Shown piece by piece: positions 1 to 5,024 of a stretch of 5,814 bases of DNA. Source of the stretch: Nitrososphaera sp. (GTDB lineage Archaea; Thermoproteota; Nitrososphaeria; Nitrososphaerales; Nitrososphaeraceae); assembly GCA_022545875.1 (NCBI GenBank), contig JAKEIF010000065.1, forward strand, positions 1-5,814, in the 5' to 3' direction. Below the pieces are notes generated by a model that was given only the letters and a program-made list of their open reading frames with translations, was not told where the DNA came from and did no database searches. The first letter of the stretch is position 1. Each line of letters starts with the position of its first letter. A program made the translations under genes and the position numbers.

Positions 1-5
1 TTGTA

Positions 6-365
6 TTAAAATAGTCCGTAACGGGAGGAACGCAGGTCGGATACTAGAGTGAAATGGATCCGGTCGCCCAAGCCTTTCTTTTTGGCCTGCCGATTCAGCC
101 AGTTCACGAACCTTTGCTCCACAGAGTCGCCCCTGACCTTCATGATGTCGCTCCCGGGAAACGACGCAAGGTGCCTTACGGCAGCGCGGCTGGCAGATAC
201 CCTATAAAAGGTCCAGCCAAGTGCAGAATCCGTCTCACCAATGGCCATGCTCTCGCCCGCATGCACCATATTGAGGGTATCCAGAACGAGTCCCTCAATC
301 ACTTTTGGGTCAGCATCGACCGAGGCGACCTGAATAACTATTCTTTCAGGATCGGACAGAGTCAC
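6..365 (-). CDS. Uncharacterised 119-residue protein, second gene of the methyltransferase operon
   Basis: I do not recognise this family. The protein opens with a likely beta strand (RIVIQVASV, residues 8-16), then a helix (about 20-36), a segment with GETDSALGWTFYRV (43-56), a helical stretch with SRAAVRHLA (59-67), a basic amphipathic helix with VNWLNRQAKKKGL (87-99), and a closing strand (RIHFTLVSD, 102-110). This suggests a small soluble alpha/beta protein; no signal peptide, membrane segment or metal-binding cluster is visible. The start is GTG at 363-365; an in-frame TAG at 381-383 rules out a longer form. It lies 20 bases after the stop of the methyltransferase on the same strand, with no TATA box at usable spacing between them, so it is probably co-transcribed. 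A partner or accessory role to the methyltransferase is inference from position only. Codon use looks genuinely coding, and the reading frame is complete, ending just inside the window. Confidence 0.72.
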   Translation of the reverse strand: MTLSDPERIVIQVASVDADPKVIEGLVLDTLNMVHAGESMAIGETDSALGWTFYRVSASRAAVRHLASFPGSDIMKVRGDSVEQRFVNWLNRQAKKKGLGDRIHFTLVSDLRSSRYGLF

Positions 366-385
366 AATATAGAATGGAACCTATC

Positions 386-1153
386 CTATTTCTGTTCTTT
401 TATCGTTTCTGACAAATCGATGTTAAAGAACGTTTTTAGTATTCCGATATATGTCTGCACTGGGGGAGGGATTTCCTTTTCGCACGCGACACCCATGTTC
501 CATGCATTTATCCAGATGACCATACTCTGCAGAATGTTGACAAACCTACGGTAGCTTCCGGGCACGACTTCTAGCGAGTCGATATACCTTTCAGCGAGCA
601 GCCAAGATGCCGTAAAGTCGATGCACTCATTCCCATAGATGACTTTGATTTGCTGTCGAATTGAGCGGGCCTGTTTGAATGGCGTTTTGGAAACAAAGAA
701 AGGAAAGTCGATTTTGGTCGGTAGTGTTAGACCTAGCGGGGCCCAGACTGTTATAACGCGGGCACCGTTCTTCAGACTCTTTTTGAAGCGCTGAATCATT
801 GCATCCACTAGATCCGGCTCTGTGAACCAGAAGAGCAGGGCCGTTGCCTCTGAGAGGTCGACCTTCCGGATATCACCATTGATGACATCAGCATTTGAAA
901 CCCCCTTTATCCGCTCGGCGGCTTTCACCGCAGATTCTGCATTGATCTCGACTCCTACCGATTTTTTTACCTTAAATTCCCTAGCCGCCAACTCAACGGC
1001 CCTCCCGTCACCGCACCCTAGGTGGTAGAAGACATCGCTTTTGCGAAGGGCCGCGAACTTGAATATCCTGCGAATCACATTGTCAGGAAGAGCTATTGCA
1101 TCTCCCTTCAGAGTAGACTGCGGCAATGTGGATAGCAGTTCGTCTAGGTTCAA
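386..1153 (-). CDS. Class I SAM-dependent methyltransferase, substrate unknown
   Basis: A Rossmann-fold methyltransferase is clear from motif I, HLGCGDGRAVELAA (residues 44-57), the acidic end of strand 2 in VGVEINAESA (67-76; E69 would bind the SAM ribose hydroxyls), and NGDIRKVDL (92-100) for the adenine-binding loop. The order LPDNVIRRIFKFA, a D-x-F-Y strand, then motif I resembles the DOT1/ATPSCKMT-like group of putative protein lysine methyltransferases, but the substrate cannot be read from sequence. The usual motif IV is replaced by LLFWFTEPDL (106-115). After the catalytic core there are about 90 further residues with AERYIDSLE, YRRFVNILQS and CEKEIPPPVQTY, which I cannot assign. The start is TTG at 1151-1153, chosen because a T-rich TATA-like box lies about 30 bases upstream; another TTG at codon 10 is possible. 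It is the first gene of a two-gene operon and is divergent from the thiamine-binding gene. Confidence 0.85.
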   Translation of the reverse strand: MNLDELLSTLPQSTLKGDAIALPDNVIRRIFKFAALRKSDVFYHLGCGDGRAVELAAREFKVKKSVGVEINAESAVKAAERIKGVSNADVINGDIRKVDLSEATALLFWFTEPDLVDAMIQRFKKSLKNGARVITVWAPLGLTLPTKIDFPFFVSKTPFKQARSIRQQIKVIYGNECIDFTASWLLAERYIDSLEVVPGSYRRFVNILQSMVIWINAWNMGVACEKEIPPPVQTYIGILKTFFNIDLSETIKEQK

Positions 1154-1180
1154 TTATCAGAATCACAAATCAGACTTGGT

Positions 1181-1188
1181 AATAAAAA
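1181..1188 (-). promoter_or_regulatory. TATA box for the methyltransferase operon
   Basis: On the minus strand this reads ACTTTTTATTACC with its surroundings. Its centre is about 32 bases before the TTG start at 1153, which predicts a transcript with a leader of only a few bases. Confidence 0.5.
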
Positions 1189-1208
1189 GTGTAACCAGAG
1201 ACGATATC

Positions 1209-1226
1209 AAACTGCTAAAGCAGTTT
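1209..1226. repeat. 7-bp perfect inverted repeat in a divergent promoter region
   Basis: AAACTGC and GCAGTTT flank a TAAA loop and run into a T-tract that forms the presumed TATA box of the thiamine-binding gene. It could be an operator half-site pair. A 7-bp stem with a short loop is expected a few times by chance in a window of this size, so this is weak alone. Confidence 0.35.
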
Positions 1227-1233
1227 TTTACTA
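1224..1233 (+). promoter_or_regulatory. Possible TATA box for the thiamine-binding gene
   Basis: The T-rich stretch TTTTTTACTA is centred about 29 bases before the TTG start at 1258, the same spacing seen at other genes here, which would make a leaderless message. As a TATA box it is not a strong match. Confidence 0.35.
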
Positions 1234-1257
1234 TCTAGCCCTAAATGGTACAGGCCC

Positions 1258-1572
1258 TTGACCATTCATGCTGAAATAAGCATAATCCCGATTTCGGGAA
1301 GGAGCGATACCAGCATGAGCAGCGAGGTAGCGGCGGCCTTTGACTCTATCCGCAAGGTGGAAGGAGTCAGGGCAACATTGACTGCACTAGGAACCCAGGT
1401 GGAAGCAGACACCGTGGATCAGGTTATAGCAGCCATCAAGGCTGCTCATGAAGCGACCAAAATTGCCGGGGCAAAGAGAGTCATCTCAACCATCCGTATT
1501 GACGAACGCCTTGACAAGGCTCAGACGCTAGAAGACAAGGTGCAATCCGTAGAGCAAAGGCTCAAAGAGTAA
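1258..1572 (+). CDS. MTH1187-family thiamine-binding protein
   Basis: A small ferredoxin-fold protein of the Thiamine_BP (MTH1187/YkoF-related, formerly DUF77) family, 104 residues, near the usual 95-105. The signatures are the N-terminal strand HAEISIIPIS (residues 4-13), the central TALGTQVEAD (42-51, matching the family's T-x-x-G-T-x-x-E motif), the helix around VDQVIAAIKAAHEA, and RVISTIRIDERLDK (74-87) followed by an LEDKV helix. Family members bind thiamine in oligomers in the cytoplasm; their cellular role is not well settled. The start is TTG at 1258: no in-frame start lies between it and a TAG at 1237, and the next in-frame ATG would delete the first strand. It stands alone, divergent from the methyltransferase and convergent with the Rieske gene. 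The C-terminal VQSVEQRLKE tail is helical and charged, as is usual in this family. Binding of thiamine here is inferred from the family. Confidence 0.88.
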   Translation: MTIHAEISIIPISGRSDTSMSSEVAAAFDSIRKVEGVRATLTALGTQVEADTVDQVIAAIKAAHEATKIAGAKRVISTIRIDERLDKAQTLEDKVQSVEQRLKE

Positions 1573-1627
1573 CAGCCGCAGAACCACAGACATTCAGATC
1601 GAGACTTATTTATGCGACAGATTCTCC

Positions 1628-1637
1628 GGGGTTTTTA
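1628..1637 (+). terminator. Possible T-tract terminator after the thiamine-binding gene
   Basis: GGGGTTTTTA lies 56 bases past the stop codon in the 72-base gap before the convergent Rieske gene. Archaeal termination commonly uses short U-tracts without a stem, and no convincing stem is visible here. Confidence 0.3.
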
Positions 1638-1644
1638 TGCGCCG

Positions 1645-1953
1645 CTAAATTTCTAGATATATCGTTTCGTTCTCTACGGTTACTTTGTATTTGCCAAGTT
1701 CTTTCAGTTTCTGCGGGAACCAGATGAGCTTACCAGTCGTTACATCCCAGCGAGATCCATGCCATGGACATTTCAGTTCATTTCCCTTTAGCTCGCCCTC
1801 ATGGAGTTCAGCTCCAGCATGTGTGCAGATATTGCTTATCGCGTGATAGGTGCCACCTACATTTGCTACGAGGACTTCTTTGCCCCCAGCTGTAAGGTGT
1901 GTCATCTTGCCCTCTCCGAGCTCTGAGGTCTTGCCGACCAGTACCTTAACCAT
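1645..1953 (-). CDS. Rieske-type [2Fe-2S] ferredoxin
   Basis: A soluble single-domain Rieske protein of 102 residues, the size of the ferredoxins of ring-hydroxylating oxygenases and of NirD-like subunits. Both cluster motifs are intact: C43-T-H45 in CTHAGAEL and C62-P-W-H65 in CPWHGSRWD, separated by 16 residues as is normal. Two Cys and two His bind the cluster. It has no membrane segment or signal peptide, so it is expected to act as a cytoplasmic electron carrier or, through its neighbour, at the membrane. No oxygenase or nitrite reductase gene is present in this window, so its partner is unknown. The ATG start lies 2 bases after the stop of the upstream small membrane protein, suggesting coupling, yet a good TATA box about 29 bases before the ATG, inside that upstream gene, could also give a separate leaderless transcript. 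Confidence 0.93.
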   Translation of the reverse strand: MVKVLVGKTSELGEGKMTHLTAGGKEVLVANVGGTYHAISNICTHAGAELHEGELKGNELKCPWHGSRWDVTTGKLIWFPQKLKELGKYKVTVENETIYLEI

Positions 1954-1955
1954 GT

Positions 1956-2231
1956 CTAGATCCGTTGGTTCAGGACATATTTTAATTTCTCTCTATCTCC
2001 CTGCTTCGATAGCATCCAAAAGACAGGTGAGGATAGTAATCCGAACTTTTGCAATCCACAGTTTATCTCCAGGGCACAAAGGACGTTTTCAAGGCCGTAA
2101 ATGCTCGCGACTTCAGAGACCTCGTTAAGGTATAGGCCTAAGCCGTACACCTCGCAGTTAAGGGCCAAAAATCCAAATGAAATGCCACAAAAGAATACTG
2201 TGGCCAATCCAACGCGCAATCCCTTTCGCAT
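1956..2231 (-). CDS. Small cysteine-containing membrane-anchored or exported protein
   Basis: I do not recognise this 91-residue protein. It begins with basic residues (MRKGLR) followed by a hydrophobic segment of about 20 residues (roughly 7-25), so it is either anchored by one N-terminal helix or exported. Four cysteines follow or lie inside that segment (C15, C26, C52, C58), and the C-terminal third is basic (KQGDREKLKY). LALNC at 22-26 is not a good lipobox. The case for a real gene is its ATG start at 2229-2231, a TATA box centred 25 bases upstream, coding-like codon use throughout, and a stop only 2 bases before the Rieske ATG. It may serve as a membrane partner of the Rieske protein, but this is inferred from adjacency alone. 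The main alternative is that only the Rieske gene is real and this frame is open by chance. Confidence 0.6.
   Translation of the reverse strand: MRKGLRVGLATVFFCGISFGFLALNCEVYGLGLYLNEVSEVASIYGLENVLCALEINCGLQKFGLLSSPVFWMLSKQGDREKLKYVLNQRI
1976..1988 (-). promoter_or_regulatory. TATA box for the Rieske ferredoxin gene
   Basis: The minus strand reads AAATTAAAATATG here, centred about 29 bases before the ATG at 1953. It lies within the 3' end of the upstream coding region, so it would be an internal promoter allowing leaderless expression of the ferredoxin alone. Confidence 0.5.
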
Positions 2232-2251
2232 ATGATAGGAATTTCAGTGTG

Positions 2252-2261
2252 ATTTAATTAG
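2252..2261 (-). promoter_or_regulatory. TATA box for the small membrane protein and Rieske unit
   Basis: The minus strand reads TAATTAAATC, centred about 25 bases before the ATG at 2231. The spacing predicts a leaderless message and supports that ATG as the start. Confidence 0.55.
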
Positions 2262-2532
2262 CAATCTGTAGCTGCCGTCCTCAAAGCTTTGTGTTTGATC
2301 ATGTGGTCACTTGCTCCTTACCAATTAGCCCTGAGCATACGATACTAGCTATCGGAAGGAAAGGGTAATTGCTATCACCTACCTTGTTCTGTCTTTGGTG
2401 GGATAGATTCTGATCACAAATAGTTTTTGTCTGTCACTACTTTTTTGACATAAATTGCACAGGCACTAGTTGAGCATTACCCTAGTCCAATTATAGCCAA
2501 GCGTTAAATTGCGCTTTGACCAATCTAGGCTG
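2262..2532. other. Gene-poor intergenic stretch
   Basis: Apart from promoter elements at its two edges, I find no credible coding frame, no recognisable structural RNA and no clear repeat. A weak imperfect pairing between TATCACC near 2377 and GGTGGGATA near 2398 is not strong enough to call. A small RNA cannot be excluded. Confidence 0.5.
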
Positions 2533-2661
2533 ATGTCGGACTCTGAACTGCCAGAATATTTCAGGAAAATAGTAAAAGGCTTAATCGCGGGTCTGACTGA
2601 CTTTGACAAGGCGTGCTATTCTCAAACGATCCCAAGTCGAAAACTTGCAAAGAGAACTTGA
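2533..2661 (+). CDS. Doubtful 42-codon ORF beside tRNA-Val
   Basis: An ATG frame encodes 42 residues beginning MSDSELPEYFRKIVKGLIAG, a charged amphipathic start that looks protein-like, but the last 15 residues are less convincing. A TATA-like GTTAAATT is centred about 27 bases before the ATG. From about 2645 the +1-shifted frame looks more protein-like (RELDACDSCQVESLFEFER), with a CxxC pair, and runs into the antisense of the tRNA gene. This could be a short gene, a frameshifted remnant of a longer one, or chance. No function can be proposed. Confidence 0.3.
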   Translation: MSDSELPEYFRKIVKGLIAGLTDFDKACYSQTIPSRKLAKRT

Positions 2662-2719
2662 CGCCTGTGATTCTTGCCAAGTCGAGTCATTATTCGAGTT
2701 CGAGAGATATGAGAAGAAA

Positions 2720-2794
2720 TGGATGGGGAGAGATTCGAACTCTCGACCACCTGCGTGTAAGGCAGGTATCCTAACCAGGCTAGACAACCCATCC
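2720..2794 (-). tRNA. tRNA-Val (anticodon UAC)
   Basis: All 75 bases fold as a standard cloverleaf. The acceptor stem is GGATGGG with CCCATCC and discriminator A; the D arm is GTCT with GGAT, containing two G-U pairs; the anticodon stem CCTGC/GCAGG carries the loop CTTACAC with anticodon TAC (genome positions 2757-2759); the variable loop is 5 bases; the T arm is GAGAG/CTCTC around TTCGAAT. It decodes GUA and probably GUG. No intron is present, and CCA is not encoded, so it is added after transcription. The 3' flank begins TTTCTTCTC, a T-rich stretch that may stop transcription. It is divergent from the large surface-protein gene. Confidence 0.97.
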
Positions 2795-2826
2795 ACTTAG
2801 AACAGCTCGTCAATGACGCGTGCACG

Positions 2827-2840
2827 ATATTAATAGTATT
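2827..2840 (-). promoter_or_regulatory. TATA box for tRNA-Val
   Basis: The minus strand reads AATACTATTAATATC here. It lies 33-46 bases before the mature tRNA 5' end, which suits a start site about 10 bases upstream of the tRNA with a short trimmed leader. Confidence 0.5.
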
Positions 2841-2864
2841 TGGGGAAGACTTTCCAAAATAACC

Positions 2865-2873
2865 AATATATAT
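2865..2873 (+). promoter_or_regulatory. TATA box for the surface-protein gene
   Basis: AATATATAT is the clearest TATA box in the window. It predicts transcription starting near 2895, about 9 bases before the TTG start codon. The GAGAGGG at 2896-2902 is too close to that start to act as a normal ribosome binding site. Confidence 0.6.
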
Positions 2874-2903
2874 CGCAAAAAGAAAAATCGCGATTGAGAG
2901 GGT

Positions 2904-4325
2904 TTGTTTACCACACAAAGTCTTCTTCTCCGAAAACCATTTGCATTAGCATTTCTTGTTTCCGCGATGATCTTGGCTCCATCGGTGATGCCTAGCGCCT
3001 TCGCCCACGGGGGTCACCAACCTCCTGCTGCAGACTTTAGCGGCAAAAAGGTAAGTCTATTTGTGAACCTCGAACCGGTCGTTGTGGCGAATCAAAACGA
3101 CCCGGTCTACATCAATGCAAGACTTTTCGACGAAAATACGAACACCAACTTCAAGCACGTCAATTACAGGATTTACTTTGAAAAGGACGGCAAAGAAATC
3201 CCGATAATTACCGAAGGTGACTCTAGAATGGGAGGTCAGGGATTCTTTTATGACGCGGAAGGAGACTTGCAGATAAAAGTAGTGCCAAAGGACAGGCCTA
3301 ACGCTATAGCCAAGGGCGAGGCTGAACCATTTCTCGGCGGCATCTGGAATAGGGGAGGCCCCGTAGTCGTCGAGGGCCCGATATTTACGGAACCAGGATT
3401 GTACAGTCTGTTTGTCGAGATTTGGACAGTTGACACTCCCAAGACTCAGGTTGCTGACCCACTCAAATTTGACGTATGGGTTACTCCGGGAAGAGAAGAA
3501 GTGATAAACGTCAGCGAAGGCGACCAAACTTATGAGATCAAGGTGAGAAACTATTACGGCGCAATAGAAAATTCGAGCTTTGATCCGCAAAACAAGACCA
3601 TTGAATTTTCAATGCCTTTTGACTGGATGTCCGACTTGCCAAATAGAATTGGCATGCTCCATACAGAAGTATTCATTCCAAGAGGGCTTCAAGACTTTGA
3701 CAAGGACTCACTTCGCGGGCAGGTTAATGGAATCAATGTACCAGTTTTCGTAGTTCCGACAAGAATTTCTGGAGAGGAATCCGCAGTCGTCCACTTTACA
3801 ATATCCCAGCAGAACCTGAATGACCTTGCTGAAAAGGTCAGGTTAGAGAACAGGTCTCCCCAGGATGCGATATTTTCGCTCAGCCCACCTGGACATGACG
3901 GCGAGATCCGGCTGGCACAGGTGTCTCCCGAGTCTGACAACTACAAGACCTCACTTACATGGCCTGAACAGATTTTTCCGGGGCAGCCCGTAACTTTTGG
4001 GATTGCTATTGCCGACAAGTCGGGTGTGCCGATACCTTCGGCAACTTATGAGCTTGTGGTGATGGATAAGGACGGGAATCAGGTTTCTCGCGCAGGCGGT
4101 GTCACCTCTCTGGAAGGCATATCGTCTCAGGATGTGAACTTTGTCTCGCAAGGGTCATTTACTATCAAAGTTGAGAAAATAATGGGGAGCAGCGAGTCGG
4201 TGGAATCAGCGCTTACAGTCGTGCCCGAATTCCCAATAGGAATCGCTTCAGTTGCGGCTGCTATCGTTGTCGGCATCATTGTGGCAGCCAGGCGTTCGTC
4301 GCTTCTTGCCGGCAAGACGTATTAG
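2904..4325 (+). CDS. Exported surface protein with PEFG-CTERM-like anchor
   Basis: A 473-residue predicted cell-surface protein. Residues 1-34 form a signal peptide (basic LLRKP, hydrophobic core, AFA before H35), so the mature chain would begin HGGHQPP. The body is beta-rich, with a first domain of roughly 45-195 (YINARLFDE, YSLFVEIWTVD, LKFDVWVTP) and an Ig-like segment near 350-438 (GQPVTFGIAIAD, ATYELVVMDKDG), both resembling surface beta-sandwiches. Four N-glycosylation sequons lie at N202, N223, N230 and N316. The C-terminus has VVPEFPIG (439-446), a hydrophobic helix (about 445-462) and a basic tail (ARRSSLLAGK), the layout of thaumarchaeal PEFG-CTERM proteins thought to be processed by an archaeosortase; here the fourth motif residue is Pro. 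The start is TTG at 2904: an in-frame stop lies just upstream, and the next ATG (codon 22) would destroy the signal peptide. The specific function is unknown. Confidence 0.85.
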   Translation: MFTTQSLLLRKPFALAFLVSAMILAPSVMPSAFAHGGHQPPAADFSGKKVSLFVNLEPVVVANQNDPVYINARLFDENTNTNFKHVNYRIYFEKDGKEIPIITEGDSRMGGQGFFYDAEGDLQIKVVPKDRPNAIAKGEAEPFLGGIWNRGGPVVVEGPIFTEPGLYSLFVEIWTVDTPKTQVADPLKFDVWVTPGREEVINVSEGDQTYEIKVRNYYGAIENSSFDPQNKTIEFSMPFDWMSDLPNRIGMLHTEVFIPRGLQDFDKDSLRGQVNGINVPVFVVPTRISGEESAVVHFTISQQNLNDLAEKVRLENRSPQDAIFSLSPPGHDGEIRLAQVSPESDNYKTSLTWPEQIFPGQPVTFGIAIADKSGVPIPSATYELVVMDKDGNQVSRAGGVTSLEGISSQDVNFVSQGSFTIKVEKIMGSSESVESALTVVPEFPIGIASVAAAIVVGIIVAARRSSLLAGKTY

Positions 4326-4347
4326 CTACGTCTTCCACCTTATCTTT

Positions 4348-4647
4348 ATGGCAGAGGAAGACTATCGCAAACTCTCTGATAGGGAAATTGACAAGGAGCT
4401 TTCCGAGCTGGTTGGCTGGCGCGTAGCAGATGGCAAGCTCAACAAGACGATCGAGTTTGCTACGTTCATCCAGGCTTTTGGATTCATGACCCAAGTAGCG
4501 ATGGAAGCAGAGAAGATGAGTCATCACCCGGAGTGGCGCAATGTGTACAACAGAGTCACAATAGACCTAGTAACGCATGATATTGGCGGCATCAGCAATT
4601 ATGATTTCAGGCTGGCCAGGGCCATCGATGCAATTGCCAAAGGATAA
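4348..4647 (+). CDS. Pterin-4a-carbinolamine dehydratase
   Basis: A 99-residue protein of the PCD/DCoH family, which dehydrates 4a-hydroxytetrahydropterin to the quinonoid dihydropterin after aromatic hydroxylation. The family signature is complete: E55-K-M-S-H59-H60-P-E-W63, then NVYNRVTIDLVTHD with H77 and D78. H59, H60 and H77 match the three catalytic histidines of the mammalian enzyme, and W63 follows the conserved HHPEW. Length is normal. The ATG at 4348 is chosen because the frame upstream overlaps the end of the surface-protein gene with unrelated residues. It lies 22 bases after that gene's stop; I see no strong TATA box, so read-through from upstream is possible. No aromatic amino acid hydroxylase is visible nearby, and in archaea the pterin substrate of this enzyme is often unclear; the catalytic activity is inferred from motif conservation. 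Confidence 0.93.
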   Translation: MAEEDYRKLSDREIDKELSELVGWRVADGKLNKTIEFATFIQAFGFMTQVAMEAEKMSHHPEWRNVYNRVTIDLVTHDIGGISNYDFRLARAIDAIAKG

Positions 4648-4743
4648 TTTCTGTCGAACAGTACCTCACACACGCAGTACACTTGGGTATTAAAGTCATA
4701 GGAGAAAAGCTGTCGTGCATCGCCCGGTGAAATCTGCTACAAG

Positions 4744-4752
4744 TATTATATT
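4744..4752 (+). promoter_or_regulatory. TATA box for the helix-hairpin-helix gene
   Basis: TATTATATT is centred about 28 bases before the ATG at 4776, predicting a leaderless or nearly leaderless message. Confidence 0.6.
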
Positions 4753-4767
4753 CTGTATTGGCAGAAT
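4750..4767. repeat. 6-bp inverted repeat between TATA box and start
   Basis: ATTCTG and CAGAAT flank a 6-base spacer and begin inside the TATA box. A protein bound here would block the promoter, but stems this short occur by chance around ten times in a window this size. Confidence 0.25.
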
Positions 4768-4775
4768 GACATAGG

Positions 4776-5024
4776 ATGAATCCGGGCATCCAGATGTTAG
4801 AGTTAGCTATCGGGATAAAAGACGTGCTCGTTAATGCCGGTTTTACCACCATTGAATCCCTCTTGCGGACGAGCCCTACCGAAATCGCTACAATGCTGGG
4901 AATCGAGTTCTATGTCGGCAAGATTATCATCGAGGCAGCAAAGCGTGCTGCGGCTCAGTCAGAAGGCGGCGCGCAAATAAATGACATAGAATCTAGTGCC
5001 ATGCTGGCTCTGCCGGCGGACTAG
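4776..5024 (+). CDS. Small helix-hairpin-helix domain protein
   Basis: An 82-residue protein, most of which (about 9-60) matches the pattern of the tandem helix-hairpin-helix domain at the N-terminus of RadA/Rad51 recombinases and in similar small DNA-binding modules: ...VLVNAGFTTIESLL, then SPTEIATMLGI, then YVGKIIIEAAKRAA. In RadA the equivalent text is an L-x-x-A-G-x-x-T-I-E helix, SPxELAxxxGI, and a xKIIxAAR helix. The first hairpin carries AIGIKDV in place of the usual LPGVGP, so its DNA-backbone contact may be weakened; the second hairpin (LGIEFYVGK) looks better kept. The remaining 20 residues are acidic and probably disordered. No ATPase domain follows, so this is a standalone module, perhaps binding DNA or protein. 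The ATG is supported by a well-placed TATA box. Its stop TAG directly abuts the stop of the convergent Nudix gene. Confidence 0.8.
   Translation: MNPGIQMLELAIGIKDVLVNAGFTTIESLLRTSPTEIATMLGIEFYVGKIIIEAAKRAAAQSEGGAQINDIESSAMLALPAD

Noticed and set aside
54..554. A 166-codon ATG frame on the plus strand
   Set aside because: It runs antisense across both genes of the methyltransferase operon, has no promoter of its own, and its protein has no recognisable pattern.
870..905. A box C-like TTGATGACAT sequence suggesting a C/D box small RNA
   Set aside because: It lies within the methyltransferase coding region and lacks a convincing D box and guide arrangement at the right distances.
2603..2800. 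A 65-codon plus-strand frame containing GRDSNSRPPACKAG
   Set aside because: That text is the well-known artefact of translating a tRNA gene backwards; only the part before 2720 might be a remnant.
3057..3590. A 177-codon minus-strand frame
   Set aside because: It is the antisense of the large surface-protein gene, whose strand is fixed by its signal peptide, sorting tail and promoter.
4252..4347. A longer N-terminus for the dehydratase
   Set aside because: It overlaps the end of the surface-protein gene and adds residues unlike the family, while the ATG at 4348 gives the normal length.
4714..4773. A 19-codon GTG frame just before the helix-hairpin-helix gene, resembling a leader peptide
   Set aside because: It spans that gene's TATA box, so the main transcript would not contain it, and it has no regulatory codon run.
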